A stretch of 64,000 nucleotides of DNA from Pseudoalteromonas sp. MEBiC 03607 (GTDB lineage Bacteria; Pseudomonadota; Gammaproteobacteria; Enterobacterales; Alteromonadaceae). Of this stretch, positions 16,199 through 24,225 are shown one piece after another. Under the pieces are notes generated by a model. That model saw nothing but the letters and a program-made list of their open reading frames with translations, had not been told where the DNA came from and ran no database searches. Every line of letters begins with the position of its first letter. Within the stretch, counting starts at the first letter, position 1. Location of the stretch: assembly GCF_004792295.1 (NCBI RefSeq), contig NZ_SRRY01000001.1, positions 2,428,501 to 2,492,500 of the forward strand. Direction: 5' to 3'. Both the position numbers and the translations under genes were made by a program.

Positions 16199-17722
16199 AT
16201 GAGAATTGCACACAGTTTGTCTGCTCTTGCTCTGGGTATAACACTTGCTACGCAAGTTAATGCAGCAGAGTTCACTTTTGCAAAATCGATTCAACCGAAA
16301 GACAACACATTAGTGTTGTTTTTAGACACAGATAGCCAAGTTGCTAACTTTAATTACTTAAAACCAGAAACTCAAAACCACTTAAATAAAGTTATCGAAT
16401 TTAGTGACTTTAAAGCGGGCTATGGCAAAACATTAGAAGTTATTGCACCAAACGGCAGCGATCACCAACGTATTGTGCTTGTAGGCTTAGGTGAGCAAGC
16501 TGAACTTAATGCAGCTAAAATGGCAAAGCTTGGTGGTAATGTTCATGCCAAATTACAATCAGCAAAACAAGCAACTGTGAGCCTTGATTTTTCAGAGCTT
16601 AAAGATAGTGAAATCAATGCTAAATACGCTGCTGAATTTGCACATGGTGCTAATTTACGTGACCACCGCTTTGAACAATACAAAAAAGAACAAGATACAC
16701 ATGTAGTTAACTATACTGTTGATGTTGAAAATTTAGACCAAGCGGTCAAAACCCATAAGTTACTACAAAACATTGAACAAGGTGTCTTTTTAGCGCGTGA
16801 CTTAACTTCAGAAGTTGCAACTGAGATGACGCCATCTGATTTTGCAAAAGCCGCACAAGAGTTAAAAAAATTAGGCGTTAAAATTACCGTTTTAGAGCCA
16901 AAACAAATTAAAAAATTAGGCATGGGTGCGTTAGAAGCTGTTGGCCGTGGCAGTGAAGAAGGTTCGCGTTTAGTTGTTGCACATTACCAAGGTAATAAAG
17001 ACACCCCAATTGCATTGATTGGTAAAGGCATTACCTTCGACTCTGGTGGTTATAGTATTAAAACAGGTGCTTCGATTGCCCGCATGAAATCAGATATGGC
17101 AGGCGCAGCAGCAGTACTGGGTACGGTTAAAGCAATGGCACTTGCAAAAGCAGATACCAACGTAGTGGCTGTAATGGGTATGGCTGCAAATATGGTGTCA
17201 CAATTCTCGGTAGCGCCTGGTGATGTTGTTCGCACAGCAGAAGGTTTAAGCGTTGAAATAGTTAATACAGATGCTGAAGGCCGTTTAGTGCTAAGCGATG
17301 CAATGTGGTATGCCCGCGACAAGTTTAAACCAAGTATTATGATTGATGTGGCTACATTGACTGGCTCAAAAATCGGTGCTGTAGGTAATGAATACGCAGC
17401 GGTTTTCTCTGATGATGACCAGCTTGTTGAGCAACTTACAATTGCAGGAAAGCAGGTTAACGAGAACTTATGGCGCTTACCACTTGGTTACGAAGATGCA
17501 CTAAAATCGGATATCGCAGACCTTAAAAATATTGGTTCGCATGGTCCAGGTGCAACGACAGCAGCAAGTTTCTTACAAAACTTTGCCGGCGATACCCGTT
17601 GGGTTCATATCGATATTGCTGGTAATGCACTTAACAGCAAAGCTAAAGATGAGTTAGCTGAAGGTGGCACTGGTTATGGTGTTCGCTTGTTATCAAACTG
17701 GCTTTTAAACAACGCTAAGTAA
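16199..17722 (+). CDS. Exported leucyl aminopeptidase, family M17
   Basis: Two-zinc aminopeptidase. The catalytic domain has GKGITFDSGGYSIK (zinc-binding Lys and Asp), MKSDMAGAA and the M17 signature NTDAEGRLVLSDA. An N-terminal macro-like domain precedes it. I place the start at 16199, not at an upstream ATG (16151), because the peptide from 16199 opens with a textbook Sec signal (MRIAHSLSALALGITLATQV, cleavage VNA/AEF) and GGGA lies about 10 nt before it. M17 enzymes are usually cytosolic, so export is unusual. About 507 aa from this start. It follows the divergent msrAB gene across about 150 nt and is monocistronic. Confidence 0.88.
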   Translation: MRIAHSLSALALGITLATQVNAAEFTFAKSIQPKDNTLVLFLDTDSQVANFNYLKPETQNHLNKVIEFSDFKAGYGKTLEVIAPNGSDHQRIVLVGLGEQAELNAAKMAKLGGNVHAKLQSAKQATVSLDFSELKDSEINAKYAAEFAHGANLRDHRFEQYKKEQDTHVVNYTVDVENLDQAVKTHKLLQNIEQGVFLARDLTSEVATEMTPSDFAKAAQELKKLGVKITVLEPKQIKKLGMGALEAVGRGSEEGSRLVVAHYQGNKDTPIALIGKGITFDSGGYSIKTGASIARMKSDMAGAAAVLGTVKAMALAKADTNVVAVMGMAANMVSQFSVAPGDVVRTAEGLSVEIVNTDAEGRLVLSDAMWYARDKFKPSIMIDVATLTGSKIGAVGNEYAAVFSDDDQLVEQLTIAGKQVNENLWRLPLGYEDALKSDIADLKNIGSHGPGATTAASFLQNFAGDTRWVHIDIAGNALNSKAKDELAEGGTGYGVRLLSNWLLNNAK

Positions 17723-17875
17723 TAACACATAGTAATACGCCAAGCAGCTGTAATGATTTTATAACTGCTTGGCAATCATGAGTTTTTCTAATTAACATTA
17801 AACACTCATTTACATCATTAGCACTCACCCTATATGCTAAATAGTATCAAGGGATAATAATAAGATTGACCTGCA

Positions 17876-18541
17876 ATGACGACAAAAAGCACACCAAAGA
17901 TTATGGCGCTCACTACGCATTGTATCTTCTTCGATGCATATGAAAGTGCTGAGCATGGCTTAAATACACAAAAAAAGATTTGGGCGCTGGCTCAATTTTG
18001 CCAATCGACGGGAGATTTCGTTGATGTTGTTCCAGCTAATAACAACTTAACTCTGTATCTAAAAGAGTCTGAAAAGCTAGCAAGTTGGCTGCCATTATTG
18101 CTTGAGCAGTGGCAAGAGACTACGACTAAAGATTTTGCATCAACTCATCATAAGCTACCCACCGTATATGGTGGTCAACATGGCCCTGACATTGCTCATG
18201 TAGCTGCAGAGCACAACTTAACTGTTGATGAAGTCGCGCAGTTACATAGTAGTAAAACCTACCCTGTTTTATTTTTAGGTTTTCAACCTGGTTTTGCTTA
18301 CTTAGATGGCTTGGATCCTAAATTATATACGCCTCGTCGAAGCGAGCCGCGCATCTCAGTGCCAAAAGGGTCTGTCGCTATTGGTGGCGAGCAAACAGGC
18401 GTATATCCTGAAACGTCACCCGGTGGCTGGCAAATAATCGGTCACACCGACTTTAAATTATTCGATATTAATGCAACCTCTCCCTGTGCTGTTAAACCCG
18501 GTGATACCTTAGAGTTTGTTATTCAGGAGGTGTTAAAATGA
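17876..18541 (+). CDS. pxpB: 5-oxoprolinase subunit B (PxpB/KipI family)
   Basis: 221 aa; with PxpA and PxpC it forms the ATP-dependent 5-oxoprolinase that opens 5-oxoproline to glutamate. Family motifs: LGFQPGFAYLDGL, RRSEPRISVPKGSVAIGG and TGVYPETSPGGWQIIG. The next gene starts inside its stop codon (ATGA overlap). No LamB/YcsF-type PxpA gene is in the window. In Bacillus the same family (KipI) is a sporulation kinase inhibitor, a role not relevant here. Confidence 0.88.
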   Translation: MTTKSTPKIMALTTHCIFFDAYESAEHGLNTQKKIWALAQFCQSTGDFVDVVPANNNLTLYLKESEKLASWLPLLLEQWQETTTKDFASTHHKLPTVYGGQHGPDIAHVAAEHNLTVDEVAQLHSSKTYPVLFLGFQPGFAYLDGLDPKLYTPRRSEPRISVPKGSVAIGGEQTGVYPETSPGGWQIIGHTDFKLFDINATSPCAVKPGDTLEFVIQEVLK

Positions 18542-19473
18542 TCACCATCGTTAAACCTGGCATGCAAATGTCTATACAAGATCAAGGCCGCGTGGGTGCT
18601 CGTCATTTGGGAATTGGCCAATCTGGCTGTATTGATCCTTATGCGCAGATCATAGTAAACCGATTAGTTGGAAACGCAGATAACAATCCAGTCATTGAGA
18701 TCACACTAGGTCTTGCTGAAATTAAATTCGATAACGACTACTACATTGCCTTGCATGGAACAGATATGAAAGCCAGTGTTAATGGTAATGCGATTGAACC
18801 AGGCTGGAGTTTTTACATTAAAAAAGGTGATGTGTTAAAGCTAAATGCCGCACGGCATGGGTTTAGAAGCTACCTTGCTATAGGCGGACAATGGCAGCTA
18901 CCTGACCCTATATTGGATTCCTACTCAACAGATATAACAGCTGGTTTTGGTGGTCTAACCGGACAAGCACTGAAATCTGGAGACAGCTTTGAGGTAATAC
19001 CAAAATACAACACTAAAGTTGGTTTAGGTGCAATGCTACCACCTAAAAGCACCCAAATACGCATACATGCTGGCCCACATGCTGCAGTTTTGCCTAAAGA
19101 CACCATAGTTAATTTTATAAATCATTCATGGCATGTATCACCTAATAGTAACCGCATGGGTACACGATTATTAAGTGATGAGTGTGGCTTAGAGCATGAT
19201 GTGTCATTGCCATCGATGGCAGTAGCACCAGGCAGCATTCAGTTGCCGCCAAATGGAGAACCAATTGTGTTATTGAATGATGCGCAAACAACCGGTGGCT
19301 ATCCTTTGCTAGGAACTGTGATCGACGCTGATCTTCGTCATTTTGCCCAATTAAAGCCAGGTGATTTTTTACATTTCAAGTTTGTTACTCTAGCAGATGC
19401 TTTTAAGGCGAAAGAAAAGCTAACAGCTCACCTTAATCAATTAGCCATTGCGCTAAAATACAAAAACAAATAG
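18538..19473 (+). CDS. pxpC: 5-oxoprolinase subunit C (PxpC/KipA family)
   Basis: 311 aa of the biotin-dependent carboxyltransferase-like (AHS2) family; it works with PxpB. Motifs: KPGMQMSIQDQGR at the N-terminus, GCIDPYAQIIVNRLVGN, NRMGTRL and the C-terminal QTTGGYPLLGTVIDADL. Its ATG overlaps the stop of pxpB (ATGA), so the two are translationally coupled. A modest hairpin follows 11 nt after the stop. Confidence 0.88.
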   Translation: MITIVKPGMQMSIQDQGRVGARHLGIGQSGCIDPYAQIIVNRLVGNADNNPVIEITLGLAEIKFDNDYYIALHGTDMKASVNGNAIEPGWSFYIKKGDVLKLNAARHGFRSYLAIGGQWQLPDPILDSYSTDITAGFGGLTGQALKSGDSFEVIPKYNTKVGLGAMLPPKSTQIRIHAGPHAAVLPKDTIVNFINHSWHVSPNSNRMGTRLLSDECGLEHDVSLPSMAVAPGSIQLPPNGEPIVLLNDAQTTGGYPLLGTVIDADLRHFAQLKPGDFLHFKFVTLADAFKAKEKLTAHLNQLAIALKYKNK

Positions 19474-19484
19474 TTAATCTGAAT

Positions 19485-19512
19485 AGCAAGTGGCTTGCCA
19501 CTTGCTTTCTTA
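19485..19512 (+). terminator. Likely terminator after pxpC
   Basis: AGCAAGTGG and CCACTTGCT form a perfect 9-bp stem around CTTG, followed by a weak TTTCTT tail. Confidence 0.6.
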
Positions 19513-19574
19513 AAGCTCCCACTTGTCTATACATCTTCGATAAACAAATTGAACAATTAGTTTGCTTAACGCTA

Positions 19575-19591
19575 CGCACCAAAATAGTGCA
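19575..19591. promoter_or_regulatory. NtrC-like inverted repeat upstream of asnB
   Basis: CGCACCAAAATAGTGCA agrees with the enterobacterial NtrC consensus TGCACC-N4-TGGTGCA at all but two defined positions. It lies about 250 nt before asnB. Two further direct half-sites TTGGTGCA lie at 19689-19696 and 19709-19716, one 20-bp phase apart. Control of asnB by nitrogen status is inferred. I see no sigma-54 promoter between these sites and asnB. Confidence 0.42.
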
Positions 19592-19688
19592 AAAAAACAC
19601 TTTTAATGGCGCTATTTACCACTTCAAGCCAGCCCATTTGCTCAAATCAAGTATTTAAATTGCTCACAACTTAGGCAGCCATCCCATT

Positions 19689-19716
19689 TTGGTGCAAAGC
19701 AATAACACTTGGTGCA
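19689..19716 (+). repeat. Pair of direct repeats TTGGTGCA upstream of asnB
   Basis: Two identical 8-mers with starts 20 nt apart, that is two helical turns, about 120-145 nt before the asnB ATG. They share GGTGCA with the inverted repeat at 19575 and may be half-sites for the same regulator. Confidence 0.5.
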
Positions 19717-19836
19717 TATTTTATTCTCAAATATTTAAAAAAGCTGTGTGACTTAGGTAATTATTTCTGTTAAAACAAACATTCGCAGTTATATAAATTC
19801 TGTTAACTGCGCACATATTTGGAATGAGGAGTCACT

Positions 19837-21504
19837 ATGTGTTCAATATTTGGGGTATTAGATATCAAATCTGATCCCACCCAATTGCGAAGTCAAGCAA
19901 TTGAGATGTCAAAACTTTTAAGACACCGCGGACCTGACTGGTCTGGCGTATATTCATCTGATAAAGCTATTTTAGTCCACGAGCGTCTTGCTATCGTTGG
20001 TGTATCAAGTGGTGCGCAACCTTTATATAATCCAGAGCGCACACATATCCTTGCTGTAAATGGTGAAATTTATAACCACAAAGAGCTTGCGGCAAATCTA
20101 GAAACAGACTTTAAGTTTCAAACTCAATCAGACTGTGAAGTTATCTTAGCTTTATATAAACAAAAAGGGCCTGAATTCTTAGACGACTTGAATGGTATTT
20201 TCGCTTTTTGTTTATACGATGAAGAACAAGACGCCTACCTAATAGGTCGTGACCATATTGGTATTATCCCGCTTTACACAGGTCATGATGAGCATGGTAA
20301 TTTTTATGTTGCTTCAGAACTAAAAGCGCTTTCACCAATTTGTAAACACATTGAAGAGTTTCCTCCGGGTCACTTCTTGTGGAGCAAAGATGGTCAACTT
20401 CGTAAGTATTACAGCCGCGATTGGCAAAGCTATGACGCAGTAAAAGACAACGAAGCTAAATCAAGCGATGTTAAAGAAGGCTTAGAAGCTGCTGTTAAAC
20501 GTCAACTAATGTGTGATGTACCTTACGGTGTTCTATTATCAGGTGGTTTAGACTCATCGGTTATTTCAGCTATCACGCAACGTTTCGCCGCAAAACGTAT
20601 CGAAGATAATGACGAGTCTGATGCTTGGTGGCCAAAACTGCACTCTTTCTCAGTTGGTCTTGAGGGCTCACCAGACTTAGCAGCTGCACAAAAAGTTGCA
20701 GATATGATTGGTACGGTTCACCACCCTATCCACTTTACTATTCAAGAAGGTATTGATGCTCTTCGCGAAGTGATTTATCACATTGAAACGTACGATGTGA
20801 CAACCATTCGTGCCTCAACTCCTATGTACTTAATGGCGCGTCAAATTAAAGCCATGGGTATAAAAATGGTGTTGTCTGGCGAAGGTGCTGATGAGCTTTT
20901 TGGTGGTTACCTTTATTTCCACAAAGCACCTAATGCGCAAGAGTTCCATGAAGAGCTAAACCGTAAAGTGTCTAAACTACATATGTTTGACTGTTTACGG
21001 GCTAATAAATCTATGGCTGCTTGGGGTGTAGAAGCACGCGTGCCTTTCTTAGATAAAGAATTTGTAGACGTTGCAATGCGTATCAACCCTGAAGCGAAAA
21101 TGTGTAAAGACGGTAAAATCGAAAAACACATTATTCGTGAAGCGTTTGACGGCTATCTACCAGACGAAGTGTTATGGCGTCAAAAAGAGCAATTCTCTGA
21201 TGGTGTAGGCTATAACTGGATTGATACTTTAAAAGAGTATGTGAGCGAGCAAGTAAGCGATCAAGACCTTGCTAACGCTAAATATAAATACCCGATTAAT
21301 ACGCCAGATTCTAAAGAAGCGTATTTCTATCGTAGTATTTTTGAAGAGCACTTCCCTGGTGATGCAGCGGCAAAATGTGTTCCGCATGGCAAATCAGTTG
21401 CTTGTTCAACACCTGAAGCGCTTGCTTGGGATGAGTCATTCCAAAACAATGCTGACCCTTCTGGTCGTGCTGCTGGCGTTCATAACGACGCTTATAAAAA
21501 GTAG
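19837..21504 (+). CDS. asnB: Asparagine synthase B (glutamine-hydrolysing)
   Basis: Makes asparagine from aspartate, glutamine and ATP. 555 aa, matching E. coli AsnB. Cys2 (MCSIFGV) is the class II glutaminase nucleophile, followed by LLRHRGPDWSG and NGEIYNHKEL for glutamine binding. The synthetase domain has the PP-loop LLSGGLDSSVISA and LSGEGADELFGGY. ATG at 19837 with GAGGAGT five nt upstream puts the Cys in the required second position. It is monocistronic and preceded by a 363-nt control region with candidate NtrC sites. Confidence 0.95.
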   Translation: MCSIFGVLDIKSDPTQLRSQAIEMSKLLRHRGPDWSGVYSSDKAILVHERLAIVGVSSGAQPLYNPERTHILAVNGEIYNHKELAANLETDFKFQTQSDCEVILALYKQKGPEFLDDLNGIFAFCLYDEEQDAYLIGRDHIGIIPLYTGHDEHGNFYVASELKALSPICKHIEEFPPGHFLWSKDGQLRKYYSRDWQSYDAVKDNEAKSSDVKEGLEAAVKRQLMCDVPYGVLLSGGLDSSVISAITQRFAAKRIEDNDESDAWWPKLHSFSVGLEGSPDLAAAQKVADMIGTVHHPIHFTIQEGIDALREVIYHIETYDVTTIRASTPMYLMARQIKAMGIKMVLSGEGADELFGGYLYFHKAPNAQEFHEELNRKVSKLHMFDCLRANKSMAAWGVEARVPFLDKEFVDVAMRINPEAKMCKDGKIEKHIIREAFDGYLPDEVLWRQKEQFSDGVGYNWIDTLKEYVSEQVSDQDLANAKYKYPINTPDSKEAYFYRSIFEEHFPGDAAAKCVPHGKSVACSTPEALAWDESFQNNADPSGRAAGVHNDAYKK

Positions 21505-21511
21505 TAATTTT

Positions 21512-21544
21512 GTGCTGCAAGCCCTGTGTTTGCAGCACTTTCCT
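21512..21544 (+). terminator. Terminator after asnB
   Basis: GTGCTGCAA and TTGCAGCAC pair perfectly across a 9-nt loop, followed by TTTCCT. The stem is good but the T-tract is short. Confidence 0.62.
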
Positions 21545-21835
21545 CTCAATTGAAATAATTTGTTTTGAAATAATACTGTCATCAAATTATTCCTCTGCCG
21601 CATCAAATTGTTCACAATTCCAACAAAAAACGTAAAAAACCGCATTTATTCGGCTGTTTAGGGACAAAACCATTTACATTTTTTTTCGAACTCCTACACT
21701 AAAGACTAAACTTTGGTACAAATTTAGTTCGTCTACAAACTATTTTTCGGTTTCATCCGTATAAACAGTGTTAGCTGAGATGTGCCAACCGGCCGTTTAG
21801 CTTTCTGCTAGATATAACTACAACAAGAGGTATTC
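21545..21835. promoter_or_regulatory. Control region of the BCCT transporter
   Basis: About 290 nt with no ORF of its own. An imperfect palindrome with arms ACTAAA and TTTAGT at 21705-21728 centred on TGGTAC is the best operator candidate. The promoter itself cannot be fixed by eye. Confidence 0.4.
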
Positions 21836-23410
21836 ATGAGCGAACATCATGATAAGTACAGTATCGACAATACCGACTACACCGTCGGTCAGGACAATGT
21901 ACAAAAATGGGGTTTTGATGTGCACAACCCTGTATTTGGCATTAGTGCTGGTTTAATCGCGCTATTTTTAGTGGCAACACTTGTGTCAGATGCTGAAACA
22001 GCAAAAACAACCCTGAATGGAATTAAAAACGACATTATTAATAATTTTGATGGCTTTTTTATGTGGTCAGCAAACTTATTCGTATTGTTTTGCTTGGCGT
22101 TGATTGTTTCACCATACGGCAATATCCGCCTTGGTGGTAAAGAAGCGCGCCCAACTCACTCTCGTATTTCATGGCTTGCAATGTTATTTGCTGCGGGTAT
22201 GGGTATTGGCTTAATGTTTTGGGGCGTAGCAGAGCCTGTCGCTTACTTTACAGGCTGGTACGAAACACCACTCGGCGTTGAAGCAAACACACCAGAGGCT
22301 GCGAAATTAGCAATGGGTGCAACTATGTTCCATTGGGGTTTACACCCTTGGGCTATTTACGCCGTTGTTTCGCTTTCGTTAGCATTCTTTTGCTACAACA
22401 AAGGCCTGCCGTTATCAATCCGCTCTATTTTTTATCCTATTTTAGGTGACAAAGCATGGGGCTGGCCGGGCCATCTTATTGATATTCTAGCTGTACTTGC
22501 CACCTTATTTGGTCTTGCAACGTCTCTTGGTTTAGGCGCACAGCAGGCCGCAGCAGGTATAAACCATGTGTTTGGTACTGATAGCGGTATTGGTCTACAA
22601 ATCGGCGTTATTGTTGGTGTTACTCTACTTGCAGTGATCTCTGTTGTTCGTGGTATCGACGGCGGTGTTAAGCTGCTTAGTAATGTAAACATGGTTATCG
22701 CATTTGTATTACTCGTATTTGTTGCTCTCGTTGGTTTTTCAGCAGCGTTTGGTAATCTTCCTAATACTGTTATGGGTTATGTTGAAAACATTATTCCGTT
22801 AAGTAACCCACATGGCCGTGAAGATGAAACCTGGATGCACGGCTGGACAGTATTCTACTGGGCTTGGTGGATTTCATGGTCACCGTTTGTAGGTATGTTC
22901 ATTGCGCGTGTATCTGAAGGTCGTACAATTCGTGAATTCTTAATTGCCGTATTACTTGTGCCTACCGTTGTGACTATCTTCTGGATGTCTATTTATGGTG
23001 GTATCGCTATTGAACAAGTTATTGATAAAGTGGGTGTACTAGGTGAGAAAGGTTTAACTGATGTACCACTTGCGATGTTCCAAATGTTTGAAGCCCTGCC
23101 AATGTCGCAAGTGCTTTCATTCATTGCAATTGTGCTGGTACTCGTGTTCTTTATTACGTCATCTGACTCAGGTTCATTAGTTATCGACTCTATCACTGCC
23201 GGTGGTAAAGTTGACGCGCCAGTGCCACAACGTATTTTCTGGGCAACAATCGAGGGTGCGATTGCTGCAGCGCTTGTTTGGATTGGTGGCACACAAGCTA
23301 TCGAAGCATTACAAGCCGGTGCCGTATCTACGGGCTTACCGTTTACCTTTGTATTGCTATTAATGTGTGTAAGTTTAATCCTTGGTCTACGTACAGAGCC
23401 AAGAAACTAA
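21836..23410 (+). CDS. BCCT family betaine/choline/carnitine transporter
   Basis: 524 aa sodium-coupled inner-membrane carrier with about 12 hydrophobic helices. Diagnostic motifs: GMGIGLMFWGVAEP in the third helix, the aromatic substrate-box segment WTVFYWAWWISWSPFVGMF with FIARVSEGRTIREF, and FFITSSDSGSLVIDSITAGG. It probably imports an osmolyte such as glycine betaine; the exact substrate cannot be read. The N-terminal 45 residues are hydrophilic and the C-terminal tail is short, so strong osmosensing by a long tail as in BetP is unlikely. AAGAGGT ribosome site. Single gene with its own terminator. Confidence 0.92.
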   Translation: MSEHHDKYSIDNTDYTVGQDNVQKWGFDVHNPVFGISAGLIALFLVATLVSDAETAKTTLNGIKNDIINNFDGFFMWSANLFVLFCLALIVSPYGNIRLGGKEARPTHSRISWLAMLFAAGMGIGLMFWGVAEPVAYFTGWYETPLGVEANTPEAAKLAMGATMFHWGLHPWAIYAVVSLSLAFFCYNKGLPLSIRSIFYPILGDKAWGWPGHLIDILAVLATLFGLATSLGLGAQQAAAGINHVFGTDSGIGLQIGVIVGVTLLAVISVVRGIDGGVKLLSNVNMVIAFVLLVFVALVGFSAAFGNLPNTVMGYVENIIPLSNPHGREDETWMHGWTVFYWAWWISWSPFVGMFIARVSEGRTIREFLIAVLLVPTVVTIFWMSIYGGIAIEQVIDKVGVLGEKGLTDVPLAMFQMFEALPMSQVLSFIAIVLVLVFFITSSDSGSLVIDSITAGGKVDAPVPQRIFWATIEGAIAAALVWIGGTQAIEALQAGAVSTGLPFTFVLLLMCVSLILGLRTEPRN

Positions 23411-23425
23411 CCACTACCTTTAAAT

Positions 23426-23456
23426 AAAAAAACGCCGCTATATGCGGCGTTTTTTA
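23426..23456 (+). terminator. Terminator after the BCCT transporter
   Basis: AAAAACGCCGC and GCGGCGTTTTTT pair around TATAT. A-rich and T-rich flanks could support termination from both sides. Confidence 0.87.
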
Positions 23457-23517
23457 TTTATAAGCTTTGCTCAATTAATTTAAATTACTCGTCATAAAGT
23501 CTGTGCTGTTAAGCACG

Positions 23518-24225
23518 CTATATGAGCAATTCGCTTAGCGGTGTATCTGGGCGGTAATGATAAGCAATTTGCGCTTGTAACAGCTCTGCGGTGGCAATGG
23601 CATCGTTCAGTGCGTTATGGTTTTGATACGCAGGTAAGGAGTAACGAATACGAGAATCCGCAAGACGAACGGAATCAAGCTTAGAATTAAACAACCTACC
23701 TAGTAAACCTTGTTTTGCTCTAAGCGCCCTGCTTTCAAGCTCCAACGTGTCTATTACTGCAAACTCAAGGCCTTCACCTAATCGCGATTGCAACGCTTGA
23801 TACAAAAAGTGTCGTTCAATGGGAGCAAAATGCACCACTATGACTTTACCTTTTAATGCTGCTAGTAATGGCTCCATAATAGATGAAAAATCTGGCGCGT
23901 CACTTACTTCTGAATGGGTAATACCATGAATAACGATCGACTCTTCAGCGAGCTTACGTCTTGGTTGTACAATCCAATGCTGGCTATCTTTACAAAAGAT
24001 GCGCCTAGCATTAAATGGAATTAAACCAACACTGACTATATCGTCATTTTGAAAATTTAGACCGGTCGTCTCAAAATCAAGCGCCACTAAGGGTACGTCG
24101 CTAATTGGCATGTTTAAATCACAAATAGCGGCTTGATAAAACTCTTGAATTAGCGGCTGTTTGCTAGCCGCTAATAACTGCTGATACCGAGTCGGCCAAT
24201 CAAGTTTAACACCTTGTTTAGCCAT
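23518..24225 (-). CDS. 3'-5' exonuclease of the DnaQ (DEDDh) family
   Basis: 235 aa. The catalytic motifs are VALDFETTGL (ExoI: Asp and Glu), VVHFAPIERHFL (ExoII region) and NHNALNDAIATAELL (His-x4-Asp, ExoIII of the DEDDh subgroup). It resembles proofreading epsilon-like exonucleases but is shorter and not near dnaE. Its start codon overlaps the stop of the upstream CBS/nucleotidyltransferase gene (TAATG), so the two are made together, as seen in other gammaproteobacteria. Confidence 0.86.
   Translation of the reverse strand: MAKQGVKLDWPTRYQQLLAASKQPLIQEFYQAAICDLNMPISDVPLVALDFETTGLNFQNDDIVSVGLIPFNARRIFCKDSQHWIVQPRRKLAEESIVIHGITHSEVSDAPDFSSIMEPLLAALKGKVIVVHFAPIERHFLYQALQSRLGEGLEFAVIDTLELESRALRAKQGLLGRLFNSKLDSVRLADSRIRYSLPAYQNHNALNDAIATAELLQAQIAYHYRPDTPLSELLI

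Noticed and set aside
19492..19507. Sigma-54-like TGGC-N7-TTGCT motif
   Set aside because: It coincides with the perfect stem of the pxpC terminator and lies upstream of the NtrC-like sites, so the match is probably accidental.
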